Below are positions 52,638 to 63,950 of a stretch of 64,000 nt of DNA, piece after piece (position 1 is the first letter of the stretch; each line of letters starts with the position of its first letter). The notes under the pieces were generated by a model. It made no database searches. It worked only from the letters and a program-made list of their open reading frames with translations, and had not been told where the DNA came from. A program made the translations under genes and the position numbers. Source of the stretch: Diadema setosum (Eukaryota; Echinodermata; Echinoidea; Diadematoida; Diadematidae); assembly GCF_964275005.1 (NCBI RefSeq), contig NC_092698.1:34081162-34145161 (forward strand), read 5' to 3'.

Positions 52638-52934
52638 TGGAGACACCCGTCAGACTGCAGTGATTTTCTTTCTAATGAACAAGAAGAAATTAGGTTTGAA
52701 AACTCCACTGTTCGGTTGCAAAGCATACAGTACCAAGGCATGTTTCTATAGGACTTTTTGACATCCCTTGCAAGTAGTTATGTTGCAGCTGATATTTAAG
52801 TGTTAACCATGAGGTCGTATCGACTGTCATACATTGCTTATTCGTCATCTGGAATCTGTGCTTACCCCGTGGAGAGCATGCGTTAAATAGGCGAACACAT
52901 ACATACCAATTACAAGAGCACAGGCAAAAAGAAG

Positions 52935-52970
52935 CACACACACACGCACACACACACACACACACACACA
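52935..52970. repeat. (CA)n microsatellite
   Basis: CA run with one CGCA interruption, in the probable gbx 3' UTR. Confidence 0.95.
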
Positions 52971-53269
52971 TGGGCTTCATACATACATACCTACTGATAT
53001 ACATATTTGCACTCTCAGCGATGAGTGTATTAATTATAGCTAATATCCGTACATCCATCCACGTGTGTTCTGTGACGAACATTTCGACACTCTACAAATT
53101 GAGTTTTAACTTCATAATTTCACTAAATGATATCTTGTAGTAGAAATGGTGGATAGATTATAAGATGAGAATAGCATTTAGCCCAAGGAGAATTGCAGGC
53201 TGCTCTGAATTTCTTCATATCACGGGAATACTTTATTTGCGTCATGGGGTTTTCAAGACGTAGAAATAT

Positions 53270-53515
53270 GGGGGCGCTGTGGTATAGTCGATAAGACTCT
53301 CAGCTTCCAATCGGAGGACCCGAGTTCGATTCCCAGTGCTGACATCCTTGAACAAGATGTTTTTTACCCACCACGTTCCTCTCGACCCAGGTGTATAAAT
53401 GCGTACCTGGCAACGCTAGGGTAATAATAATGGCAGGGCCCTCTGGTAGAGCAGTGGCAACACTAAAGAAGCTACCCTGGGTAAAGAAGACATTATCATG
53501 ATAATAAATGTAAAT
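53270..53515 (+). mobile_element. tRNA-derived SINE
   Basis: The head (53271-53345) is tRNA-like. Box A-like TGGTATAGTCG lies at 53280-53290 and box B AGTTCGATTCC at 53323-53333, with normal spacing. The body contains a short hairpin whose arms are CCAGGT and ACCTGG (53387-53392 and 53405-53410) around TGTATAAATG, a block that recurs in many marine-invertebrate SINEs as far as I recall. The 3' end is AT-rich with ATGATAATAAATG. No target duplication is clear. It inserted 0.6 kb after the gbx stop codon. Confidence 0.75.
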
Positions 53516-53795
53516 GTCATACGCAACCCCAAAGATGTGTAATCAATAATGTTGCATGGGAAGCACAAGGTTTTGCTGAGATCACTTCTATGAAAAACGA
53601 GACAAAAAAGTCGAATTACATTCTTTTTTTTTTCAATTAATGGAAGAAAGTTGACGTGCGAGTGAACCGTTTTTCCTATGTCAGGAAATATTATACGATA
53701 GTTGGACAATTAAAACTGACTCCGAAGTTGAATGTGCAATAAATCAATAGTGAGAGAGATGATATATATTTCTGTTCATCTTTGTCTCTTTCCCT

Positions 53796-53819
53796 ATCTC
53801 TCTCTCTCTCTCTCTCTCT
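53796..53819. repeat. (CT)n microsatellite
   Basis: CT dinucleotides, nearly perfect. Confidence 0.9.
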
Positions 53820-55039
53820 TATTTTATCTGAGCCAATGTGTGTATTGTAACTTTTGTACATCATTAGACTGATACTGCGATAGGAAATAGCGGTGTTTCA
53901 ATCATTCGACGGGAATGGTTTCATGAGAAATTTGGTTAAATCAGATTAATCTAATCAATTTCTTTTCGCAACGAATATTACATTGTGGGCATTTTACATG
54001 TATGCACACTGTTTCAGAATGATGAACTATCAATGTCGACGATAAAGAACGAAGGAAGAAAAACTAAAAAAAAATTTCCAGACACCAAAAACTGAAAGAC
54101 ACAGACCAAATCGCTATTCTAAGATCAAGCTGCTTCAGTTTTAGTATAACAGTTTTAACAAGACTGCTTATAATGCAATCAGTTCACGTTTTAGTCAGCA
54201 ACATTCGGGATATTAATCAAAACTACAATAAAAAGAAAAATCTCGTAACTCATAGAGACTTCTGAAACACTAATTCTTGATATTTAGCATCAGTGCGTTT
54301 GCAAACTTGATTCTTGCATGAGTGCATGGAATTTTCAGACAAGACATCATCAGGCTTGTTTTTAATGATTTTCAATAAACTGGTAAAAATACAATGCCTC
54401 GATGGACTCGGAATGGCTGAATCATGATAGAATCACTGTGCAAACTGTTTGGTATCGACAAAACAAGCCAAAAATACCATACTCTTTAATACCTTACTGT
54501 TTTCAGACTTTCCTCACGTTTTATTTGGAATGAGGACAATCACTATAATCAGAAAGAAGAGATAACGTTTGGACTCGATATATACATGTTGCAGTGAAAG
54601 TTTCAGTATATCTGGTGGGACCCTTTGAGTAGTTGCCAATGTGTTCACCATCTGTTGTTGCTCTGAATTCGGACTGTGTCTTAGTGGTGTACGTCGTTTC
54701 TAATTACTGTAAATAGAATCATTAATTTATCGCGTAAATTAAGAGCAGCGTTTTCTGAGAGCAGTCACACTATAATAAAGGGAAGGAAGGATGAAGAGAA
54801 ATTAAAATTGACATCAAAATGATGATGGTGCTATTTGAAATATCTTGGTGTTTGACAACGTGCCGTTTTTCTTGCGTACGACTTAGCCTCTTTATGGTTC
54901 TTTTTTGTTGTTGTTTATGAATATATCCCAATACCCAAAGTTTAGTGGATTCAACATACAAAGTCATGCACACACGCACACAATACATAAAAACAAGCAA
55001 TGTTTTCTCTCTACATACCTTATGGATGTAAATGAGTAG

Positions 55040-55041
<2 letters not shown>

Positions 55042-55129
<88 letters not shown>

Positions 55130-55152
55130 TACATATATACATAACACACAGG

Positions 55153-55203
<51 letters not shown>

Positions 55204-55206
55204 ACA
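55042..55206. repeat. Compound (TA)n and (CA)n microsatellite
   Basis: TA from 55042 to about 55127, then a CA run from 55144 to 55206 with GGCACG near its start. Confidence 0.95.
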
Positions 55207-55441
55207 TTATATATGCAGAGAGAAAAAAATTCAGGGTCATATCCAAAGTCAATATGAAGACTGCAATTAGAAACAGACACTAATCCAGCACCATATATTA
55301 TGAGATTAAAGTGACCCAAAATATACTCTAGTAGTGCAATTTTTGTCCATACTAAACCAAAATAAATAGTCAGTCACTCTGTTATCTAAGTATAAACAAA
55401 GTGAAAAAGAAATGGTGAACAAACGGAAAAACCAGCCCAAA

Positions 55442-55442
<1 letters not shown>

Positions 55443-55482
<40 letters not shown>
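55443..55482. repeat. (CA)n microsatellite
   Basis: Perfect CA run of 20 units. Confidence 0.95.
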
Positions 55483-55486
<4 letters not shown>

Positions 55487-55609
55487 AATGCTATTATATT
55501 TTGGCTCAAAAGTGTCCTCTACTGATTGGATGAAAGTGTTTCACGTGGTTTTTGTGCTATTTTCGACTTTTTAAAAAATTTTGGCATGATTGATACTCCA
55601 TGAATACTG

Positions 55610-55695
55610 TTTGGAATATGACGTCATTTTTATGACGACATTTTCCAAATAACAAAATATTTGGGAAATGATGTCACACAGCAATTCTGACATCA
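55610..55695. promoter_or_regulatory. Foldback with clustered CRE-like sites
   Basis: TTTGGAATATGACGTCAT at 55610-55627 pairs with its near reverse complement ending at 55649, with 2 mismatches in 18. The arms include a full CRE, TGACGTCA (55619-55626), and TGACGACA (55633). A second shorter pair, TGATGTCA (55669) and TGACATCA (55688), follows. It could be a decayed foldback transposon or a bZIP-bound element. Confidence 0.35.
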
Positions 55696-57795
55696 CAAAG
55701 GAATTGTAACATCGCGCGCTATTTCGTACAGTCACTTCGTGAAATTTAACGAAGCAATTGCGACATGGCGCCCTGCTTCTTATTACTGTCACTGTAACAT
55801 CCCTCCACCACACGACTTCTCCACTCATTTCCCCCTTCAATTGTTAAGATTTATGATCCAAAATATCAAACAAAATACTAATATACTCTGCCTAATCTCG
55901 GTGCCTCCAATGGTACTATTTTTGGAGTCACCTCTGTCCATAGTTTTAACCAGAAACTCTCAGGGCAAAAATATTATTTTGTATACTACATGTGGTCTCT
56001 GGTGCTGATTATCGCATCCATGTTATCCTGTTTGAAAGGTTATCACTCAGCAAGCAAATCCGTGCACACGTTGTACATGCTGAAGTCCAGTCCCTGCAGT
56101 TCAGCTGTATAGCGTCGCTCTCTCGACCACGCAGACGGGAATGACAAGCTCGCAAATTGATTTACCTGTTCTTCTCTGGCTAATATCCCTTCCCTCCTAA
56201 ATCAAGACGTCGCCGTACGGTAAAGCAGTTGGCGGAAATCGGCGTCGCGTGAAAGAATGCGACAGGCGGAGAAGAAGCTCCACGGTCGCTCGGTATACTC
56301 CGTGAGTCGAACCCGTTCCAGACGACGGGTCCCCGAGAGGCATGGCGCTCTGGTAGACACGATGCCCCCTCAGAAGACCCGTGACATCTTGTTTCATCTC
56401 CAGTAGACAGTGTTCTTCAAACTTATGCATGTCTCTTTACCATGATTATCATTGACTGTTTAGCTCACATGCTTCTTTCGATTCTATATAATTCGTTTTA
56501 CATACATAGTTATAGAAAAGTCATATATCCAGTGCATATCACGTCTGCCAAATACATGTATGGATTCAAAATGAATGAATGTGTATCAAATCCACTTAAA
56601 TTCATTAAACTAGATCAGGCCAATGTTTCACTGTACAGGCAATTATACATATTATGATCGCTGGCTGGAATAATGCGATTTTCTATCAAGTTCTTTTCCA
56701 AAATGAAGTAGGCCTACTGGTACCGAGATAATCCTTAATCTTTCTGTAGATTAGCCAACACCTTGCCAGATCTAGATTATTTCAAATTATACCATGTGCA
56801 TTTTAGCCACATACGTAGAATTCTAGAGAAGCGAGTGAGATGGATAGCTTGGCGGCCTAACCAGAAGCCTCTTAGTTTGAGACTGTTTTCACGGTAGACC
56901 TGTTCAACATGCATTTTAGATGATATTCTCTAAATCAAGGAAATCACAGTAGGTTTGTGTTTTGTTGGAGTATAATGAAAGAAATTATAAAATTTTGTAG
57001 GAATAGTCTGATATTCATCTAATACGGGAGACAAGACAAGGACGATATTGCTATTCACTATTCAACATTTCTATGAATAGTGTACTACATGCATATTCAT
57101 ATACAGATAAATCAAAGCATTTTGTATATTGTACTGTATGCATAATGTGCATATAGATGAATAAGTAAACAAATAGATATATGCATACATATATATATAT
57201 GTATACATGAAGAGAAATATTATAGATAGAATACTTTATACATATACATGTATATTGAATGTGTATGGGAGTGTGTTTTGTGTAATTGTCTTCTACTTAT
57301 TTTTTCCGCGATTGTTGAGTGATTAATTTCTTTTAATGCGTCGAAGACAGTGTAATTGGGAAAGGAAATTATCTCTATTAATTTGATTGCTTTACACGGG
57401 AGTGTTCTAAACTAGAGGAAAAACACATAATTGATTAACACATGCTTGATGTATTGAAAATGTAATGAAGCTGCTCATGCCATCATGGGCTGTACCTGTG
57501 TATTTTACACGTCAGCACTTTCATTTAGGCCTACCTAATGGGACTACTGAGCGGTACGATTAAAGAAGTGAGACTGCATATCCACTTAGCTGTGAAAATA
57601 TTATTTCTACTGTACCGTCATGCGCGTATTAAATCGAGAAGCAAGACTGTCGTAACTCTAATGTTGCCTTTTGCTCTCCTCCTGTCAGCGACTAGTCTCT
57701 GTGTAATAATTCATCCATCTTCAAATTGGGCCATGCTTAACACGTTGTCGGTATGACAATCGCAGATGACACGCACTTCAACAAGCCACAAAGCT

Positions 57796-57812
57796 CGGGG
57801 GGGGGGGGGGGG
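57796..57812. repeat. Poly-G run
   Basis: An uninterrupted G run of about 17 bases, continuing as AGGGGGCAGGGG. Confidence 0.9.
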
Positions 57813-58191
57813 AGGGGGCAGGGGAGAAGAGGGACCGCGTAAATATCATCCCTGCAAATGTCGGATACAGACTTGGTTTGATGACGCTGGGCAGCCTTCG
57901 TAGCCGTATAAAGCCTCACCGATGCATGCAGTCATGAATCTGCCACGGACACCTTTTCAGCATGCACGATGCCGATGATATCGAAGTAATAGACCATCTT
58001 CAGCAACGCACCATGGTCAAGGTCTCGCCTGATATGAAAGATGACACTTCGAATTGAGCGAGAAGAGCTCATCACGGCAATCTTGCCTCTTTCGTAACAC
58101 CCCTTCTTATCCACGAGGATATGAAGGTTATCTTTATTTATTCTTTTCTTTTGATTGCGTGATATGTATTACAATACAAGGTTGATGTATC

Positions 58192-58300
<109 letters not shown>

Positions 58301-58689
58301 GCAATTCCACGGTAAATGGGTAGTTTTATGCACTCAAGACATGGAGCAATTTCATTTGAAAATATTTGTTTGAATCATCTCTTTTTCTTTATTTCTTGAA
58401 TAAATGTGGTAAGGTGAAATAAAATATTCAACCTCGTTGAGTCCTGTTGTTATTTTTTTGTGATGTGCTGGTTTGTTTGTTTTTATTTAATATTATTGAT
58501 AATGTGCAAATTTGAAATAAAAATTGACATAAATTGCAACCTGTATAAAATCAATTTTCTTAGAAGACACGCATCCTGGGTGGATTATAATTCAAAATTT
58601 ATCACCAACGCACCGAGAAATCATTTTCTTGTTCGCCCTGAATGATTACAAGAGTTTTGAGAGAGTGGAAAGCAAGCTGGACCGAAAAG

Positions 58690-59313
58690 GTCGGCGTTCT
58701 GTCCTACTTCAGTTACGTACGTTCGGCCTCAATTTCGTTTGGTTTCCAGGCGTCAGAGTGCAGTTATTTTGTGTCAAATACACTTTGCTGACGACAGTTT
58801 CAAGTTAGGTTTCACTAATTCAACAGAAAATTAAATCAAATATTTAATATCCGTCTTCAAAGTTACCAAATTCAATTTTCTGTCCACGCCGCGAACGTAC
58901 GTAACTGCTAGTTGAGACACTCCAGTGTCGTTCGATTTAACACAGAAACACCGACACTACCCTGAAGTTAGACATCTGCCTTCGGTTTCGCGCCACAAGC
59001 ATAGCTGTCTTTTCAGAATATTTAGTTATCTAGCTTCAGCTTCCTTTTCTAATTCTGTCCAGTATGTTACGTGCGTTCAGTGGGTACGCTCCGCTAGGTG
59101 GGACGCACGAACGGTGGACAGAATCGCCAATCGGTCTTCGTTACGTGCGTTCTGAACGCGCGTAACTCAGACAGATTGTTCCCATGTCTTGTTTACCTCG
59201 TTGTTTCGCGCCGTTCTGTCCGAGGTTGCGTATCGTTCGCATGATATTTCCCGTGTTATGTCTGCATTGCGTATGTTGCGTATGTGCAACCCATCGACTG
59301 CTCAGATCTGAAT
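58690..59313 (+). promoter_or_regulatory. CpG-rich block with a recurring GTTACGTRCGTTC motif, promoter candidate
   Basis: CpG is locally common, unlike the rest of the window. GTTACGTACGTTC or a one- or two-base variant occurs at 58712 (+), 58893 (-), 59066 (+), 59140 (+) and 59154 (-, as GTTACGCGCGTTC). A second motif, TTCTGTCC, occurs at 58697, 58878, 59053, 59212 and, reversed, 59116. The first three motif pairs are spaced by about 175-182 bases, so part of this may be an old tandem duplication. It ends just before a possible first exon, which suggests a promoter. Confidence 0.4.
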
Positions 59314-59348
59314 ATGACGGAGGTGATTACGACTCTCGCTGACAAAAG
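59314..59348 (+). CDS. Possible first coding exon of an unidentified gene (partial)
   Basis: An ATG follows the CpG-rich block and reads MTEVITTLADK plus two bases, ending at the donor-like sequence AAAAG|GTAAAT (GT at 59349-59350). Without splicing it stops after one more codon. The case rests on location after the CpG-rich block, the acidic start and the good donor. No family is recognised. It does not join in frame directly to the candidate exon at 62482: two leftover bases plus GTAA give a stop. At least one more exon would be needed if they belong together. Confidence 0.25.
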
Positions 59349-60060
59349 GTAAATTTTGCATTCTAGAGTAGAATCTTCCGTAGTTTTAGGATGAATGGCC
59401 CTGCTGGCATTATTAGAAATTCTTTTGAGATTCTCTGTATGCTAGCTTTCACTACTCGTTTTCGAGTTTACGCGGACGATAACTGAGCCTAGTCCCACAT
59501 GTGTTATTTTTTGTCAGTAAATTCTTCGTTGCTTCCAGCTTCAATCAATCTTTCTTTTCATCTTTTCGTAATATTTTTTCCTCAAAATAAAACCAAACTG
59601 ACAGTGACAGAATAGCAATGAACGAAAGCTAAGCCAAGAGTGGTACTTTAGATGGCTGAATACAAGTTTAACTCCACTGTCCATCGTGAGCTGACGCACT
59701 GTACGAGTGTACTGTAACGACACGTTTTACTTTTAATATAGAATTTAGAAAGCCAGGCTAGCGCTACGCTAGTGACACGAGTCCCAAGTGTAACCACACG
59801 ATAACGTTAGTGTATGTAGACACCCATGATCAAACAAGTTACAAAAGAAAATTTACTAGGTTTGCATCGGGATTTGACTTGATTTATTTCTGCCTAAGCA
59901 ACCAAAGTGCAAACTCGACTTCCAACTTTGTTGATGTTGTCCTTCACTTCAGCCACATGAGCTCAGTCTACTCATTGCAGTTCTCTCATGATTTCCATGA
60001 TGTGATTTATTTATTTAGATTCTATTTCTATGTTTTGATGTAGACTAGACAACTAGCAAC

Positions 60061-60720
60061 TTATGTGAGAAGCTGTGCTGGCCTGTTCTGCACCTTTAGT
60101 GCAATAGTGAGTGACCAGAGCGTCCCTTCGATCATCATGCCGGTGCCCAGCCTGTCTGCTTTCCAGTGTTACGGTGAGGTGTGTATACATATTTTTATGA
60201 TTTTGCGGGAGGGCTCATTGGAGCTAAGCGACCCTGACTCAATGTACAATCTGTTCATAATACCCTGTCTTGTGTGGCCTGGACAGTTGTCTGTGCAGAG
60301 CCTCATTCCAGCTGTTGCACCATCCACCATGTTTGCTCTTTGCTGGCCTGTGTTGTGTCCTAAAAACGATCCCTGTGATGAAATTAGCCCCAAATCTTTC
60401 TGCTCTAATAAATATATGACATGACCGAAGTTCCGCAACTTCACTTCGCAGAAATTCTGCGATGTTATGTTTATGTACAGAGCTATTTTGTATTTATTTA
60501 ATGAAGATTGTAAATTTGTATTGCATACATGATTTAATGACCACTAAGCAAATTGTGTAGGAGAAATGAAATCTCTTTCTACAGTGGAAAACAGACATTA
60601 CAAGTAACAGTAATACCTTTCAAAGAAGCCATGGCCTCCATATTTTTAATGCCATGCTATTATGTATTGTAAATATTTTATTTGTAGATGTCATAGAACT
60701 GGTACATAACTAGTCTTCAT
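60061..60720. repeat. Diverged direct repeat, copy A
   Basis: The head (60068-60205: AGCTGTGCTGGCCTGTTCTG, then CCTGTCTGCTTTCCAG) and the tail (GCATACATGA at 60523, GCCATGGCCTCCA at 60629) recur in order in copy B. The 119-codon open frame at 60065-60424 falls partly in the repeat; it has no recognised domain and I do not call it a gene. Confidence 0.65.
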
Positions 60721-60799
60721 TTTGTTGTCTTCCATGATATTTTGGTCCATTGTCATGTCGCCACATCTGTGCTTATTTGGGGTTTTCTTCTGATACGAT

Positions 60800-61330
60800 T
60801 ATCATTTTATTTATAGAAGCTGCATGGCCCTGTTCTACAGCTTGTGGTGGAGATTTTCTGAGTGCCCAGAGCATCCCTTCATCATGCCTAGCCTGTCTGC
60901 TTTGCAGTGATAAGGTGTGAATGCATATTTTCGTTTTATTATGTAATCTTTTTTTTTCTTTTGGCAAAAAAGGCTGCTACATTGGCACTCTTAAATATGT
61001 TAAGGTTGCATATATTTTTTTTTTTTTCAGACCATGACAAAAAAAAGGTTCCTTTTATTTACAGGACTATTTCTTATCCATTTTTAAAGCACATAAATTT
61101 ATAGTGCATACATGAATAAATGATTGCAGAGCAATTTGTGTAGGATGTTTGTTGGAGATATTGAATTACTTTCTACAGTGTAAAACAAACATTAATTGTT
61201 ACCCTTCAAAGATAGAAGCCATGGCCTCCATTTTTATTATTATTTTTTTTTTTTTACACTATGGCATATTCTTTTTTATTATGAAGATTTTATCATATAT
61301 CTTTTTGAATTTTTTTGATATTTTCATGAT
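60800..61330. repeat. Diverged direct repeat, copy B
   Basis: Head anchor CCTGTCTGC at 60892, tail anchors GCATACATGA at 61106 and GCCATGGCCTCCA at 61218. The offset to copy A is about 741 bases at the head and 583-589 at the tail, because the middle of copy A is longer. Confidence 0.65.
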
Positions 61331-61889
61331 GTTGCAATCAATTTTCTGTATCGCCAGTGTGCAAAAAAAAAAAACTTCTGTGCATGCTGAAGAGCTCTGT
61401 CACAGATACACTGTGGGATTCTTTTGTGCCCTTGTTCACTTCTGATTGTCTCACGCTAAGTAGAGGTCGCAGTTCCCATATGATTCAAGGGAGTTAATCG
61501 TCTGCTTTTCCATTGCCATCCCTTTTTTTCTTGGTTAAAATTCAGCTGAAAAGAGTTGAAAGTTTCTAAGTTTCACTGATTTGCGGTCACTAGAGTCATG
61601 GTTCACTACTGCAAGGCTTCAATGTGCTGGTCACATGATGGAAAGCGAAGAAATATTCAACAAAAAATATCTCTGGATAAAGATAAAGCATGATCTGAGT
61701 GCATGTGCAGCCAAAACCAGGTCAAGTTTGTCCCGTAAGCTATCTCATAATGCATCTAAAACACTGCTCTCCGCACGGCACCTAGGTATTGGCGATACCA
61801 AGAATTACACCTATCCTTTTTTTGAAACTTTGGCCAGGAAAGGTTGCTAGGTGGGTTGATAGATTGGAGGTCAATTTTTATTTTTCTAT

Positions 61890-62165
61890 GACAAACATAC
61901 ATTGCTAATATGTACAGAAGTCTATAAATATTGCATACATGACCAAATAATCAAACAGAAAAGAAATTCAAGAGGGCAAACATTGTGCAGAGGTGTTGAT
62001 GCTCAATTGCTGTCTGCAGCAAAAAATAAATATTACACATTACCTTTCGAAGATAGTGCTAACCCGCAGCCTCCTCCAAATTTCTATAATCCTATATTCA
62101 AAACTTACTGGAAATATTTTATTATTAGATGTCTTTGAATGAAGATTGTAAGATAAAACACAGCT
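61890..62165. repeat. Diverged direct repeat, copy C (tail part only)
   Basis: Shares GCATACATGA (61933), an ATTACACATTACCTTTCGAAGA-type block near 62032 and TATTTTATTATTAGATGTC near 62115 with copy A and B tails. The head was not found. Confidence 0.5.
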
Positions 62166-62481
62166 CTTAAAAATGGGATGGCTACACATACTTTTGTTGT
62201 CTACAGTAACAGTTTTTTTTTCCTAAAATTCCATTTTTTTTTTAAAGAGTCTACTGTATTTGTAGTTCGTGTATTATATTGCTTGGTTTACGGAATATCT
62301 ATGCAGCAAAATGTTCAACTATATTTCAATTGCAGGTGACATGTACATGCCTTTTGAACAATCTTTTATCTGCACTCAGTATATAGGAATATTCCAAACT
62401 TTCAAAAATTTTGATAAAATGAACTCAATATATGTATTTGTTGATTATGTATATATATATATATTTTTTTTTTTTCGACAG

Positions 62482-62601
62482 GTAAAAGACATCCTGGATG
62501 ATGACTTAATGGGGAAAAAAGAGGCATGGAGTTTTCATGTGGTCGATCAAAGACGACATCTCCGGAGAATCTACAAACAACATCCTGTGCAGAATGCCTG
62601 A
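62482..62601 (+). CDS. Possible terminal coding exon of an unidentified gene (partial)
   Basis: A long T-run ending TTCGACAG gives a good acceptor before 62482. The frame then reads VKDILDDDLMGKKEAWSFHV and continues with QRRHLRRIYKQHP to a stop at 62599-62601: a charged, varied sequence unlike the low-complexity frames around it. AATAAA signals lie at 63043 and 63556. No family is recognised. The exon could be the end of the gene that may start at 59314, but the phase rules out a direct join. It could equally be chance. Confidence 0.3.
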   Translation, partial: VKDILDDDLMGKKEAWSFHVVDQRRHLRRIYKQHPVQNA

Positions 62602-62670
62602 TCCCATTCTCTTGGAGGAGCAAAACACCACAAGACAGCAGTTTTTTTTTTTTTTTCCTTCAAGTTGTTA

Positions 62671-62972
62671 ACTTTTAACTTTTTGCAAGATACAATGTAC
62701 TAAGAAACCACTTATGAAATTTTTATGAGCATACAATTCTACAAGGAATTCAAAGTTTAGCTTATGAAACATGGTCTTCAAATGGTTGAGGTATGAAGCC
62801 ACAAAGTAAACCAATGTTATTGAAATAGAAGATCTGGGTTTCAACTTTTATTAGGATCACTTTGTTTAACTTTCTTTTTGGATATCTCAGCCTTTTCAAA
62901 ACCGATTTTCACTTAAGTAAACTTTCAATGCCTTTAAGAGAACCTGTATGCTATTTCAAAAAGTTAAAAGCT
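62671..62972. mobile_element. MITE-like foldback element, copy B
   Basis: Arms around a centre near 62838: ACTTTTAACTTTTTG and AAATGGTTGAGG on the left, CTCAGCCTTTTC and CAAAAAGTTAAAAG on the right. It shares GAAACCACTT and GAGCATACAATTCT with copy A at 43985-44233, which shows the two are one family. Confidence 0.7.
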
Positions 62973-63069
62973 GAGTCATCACCTAAACCAATACTTACCA
63001 TCCCTTTTGTTTTAAAGCAAGATATAAACAGGGATACAACTGAATAAAAAAAGTTGTTACATTAGCTGC

Positions 63070-63800
63070 TTTGTTTCTTACTGTGGCTGATGAACATTAA
63101 GGCGATAAAAGAACGAACAATGTCAGTTTTTATTGTGTTCAGAGCCTGTATGTTGATCGAGTTTTGGAATATGATGACTGAAATTCCAGAATGGGCCCTA
63201 TACACCATTTGAATACATTGTACGTATGTATCAAATGGGCAGGCACATAAAAGGGTGTTTTTTGTGTGTTTGTGTGTTTTTTGTTTTTTTTTTTGTATGT
63301 GTGTGTCTAATTTACAAATCAACTCATAGGTTGTAAAGTTAAGAGTTCTCTGACAGATGAACATTTCGGAAAGTGTTATTCTTTGAAAACAGTTGATGGC
63401 ACATTAAATTCTTTATGTTTCTTACTGTGGCTGATTTACACTAAAGGTCCAGTTTACCTTTGGGAGCAGTGATTTAAAATATGTTCAAGATATCACATTC
63501 GATGCATATGTGTCAGTCTGTTGTATCACAATATCCTACCATTTAAAATGTTCGCAATAAAGCTGAAAGTATAAGGAGATATCAGTATTATTCTTGATAA
63601 ACCATATGTTTCTAACTATGGCTGATGGACATTAAGATGATAGAAGAGTGAACAATGCAAGTTTTAATTCTTGTTTATGGAGCCTGTATGTTGATGTAGT
63701 TTCAGATGTGATAACTGAAATTCAAGTTTAGGCCCTATTCACCATATAAAAATGTACACTGTATTGAATTGGCAGGCAAAGAAAAGGGTGCTTTCAAATT
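63070..63800. repeat. Diverged tandem direct repeats
   Basis: TTTCTTACTGTGGCTGAT or a close variant occurs at 63074, 63418 and 63609. The following block, from ATTAAG to GAGCCTGTATGTTGAT and GGCCCTAT-CACCAT, is repeated nearly whole at 63074-63265 and 63609-63795 (anchor offset 538). The middle copy keeps only the left edge. Confidence 0.75.
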
Positions 63801-63843
63801 CATGGCATTTTTCCGTCAAGATGTTTTCACTGCTGTCAGGCAG

Positions 63844-63916
63844 AAGCTCGGTGGTCTAGTGGAGATGACGCCTGTCCGGAGATCAGGGGGTCGTAGGTTC
63901 AAATCCTGCTCGAGTA
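63844..63916 (+). tRNA. tRNA-like unit (tRNA-derived repeat or tRNA pseudogene)
   Basis: Box A-like TGGTCTAGTGG (63852-63862) and box B GGTTCAAATCC (63896-63906) match the tRNA promoter consensus. A T-arm (GTAGG/CCTGC), an anticodon-like stem (CCTG/CAGG), a D-stem (GTC/GAC) and a partial acceptor (CTCG/CGAG) can be drawn. The anticodon loop lacks U33 and the acceptor has mismatches, so a working tRNA is doubtful. A T-run follows at about 63940, like a Pol III terminator. The same unit restarts 120 bases later. Confidence 0.45.
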
Positions 63917-63950
63917 TGTACGTCCATGATTTATTAACATTTTTTTTTTC

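Larger units (their letters stand above)
52638..54779 (+). other. gbx 3' untranslated / downstream region
   Basis: The 3' end of the transcript is not defined. AATAAA signals occur at 53503 (inside the SINE tail), 53738, 54228, 54374 and 54774. The region also holds a CA repeat, a SINE, a CT repeat and an AGATTAATCT palindrome at 53943-53952. No open frame here has support. Confidence 0.4.

Noticed and set aside
60065..60424. 119-codon Cys/Pro/Leu-rich plus-strand frame
   Set aside because: It lies largely in repeat copy A, and the matching part of copy B is not open. Codons are not conserved between copies.
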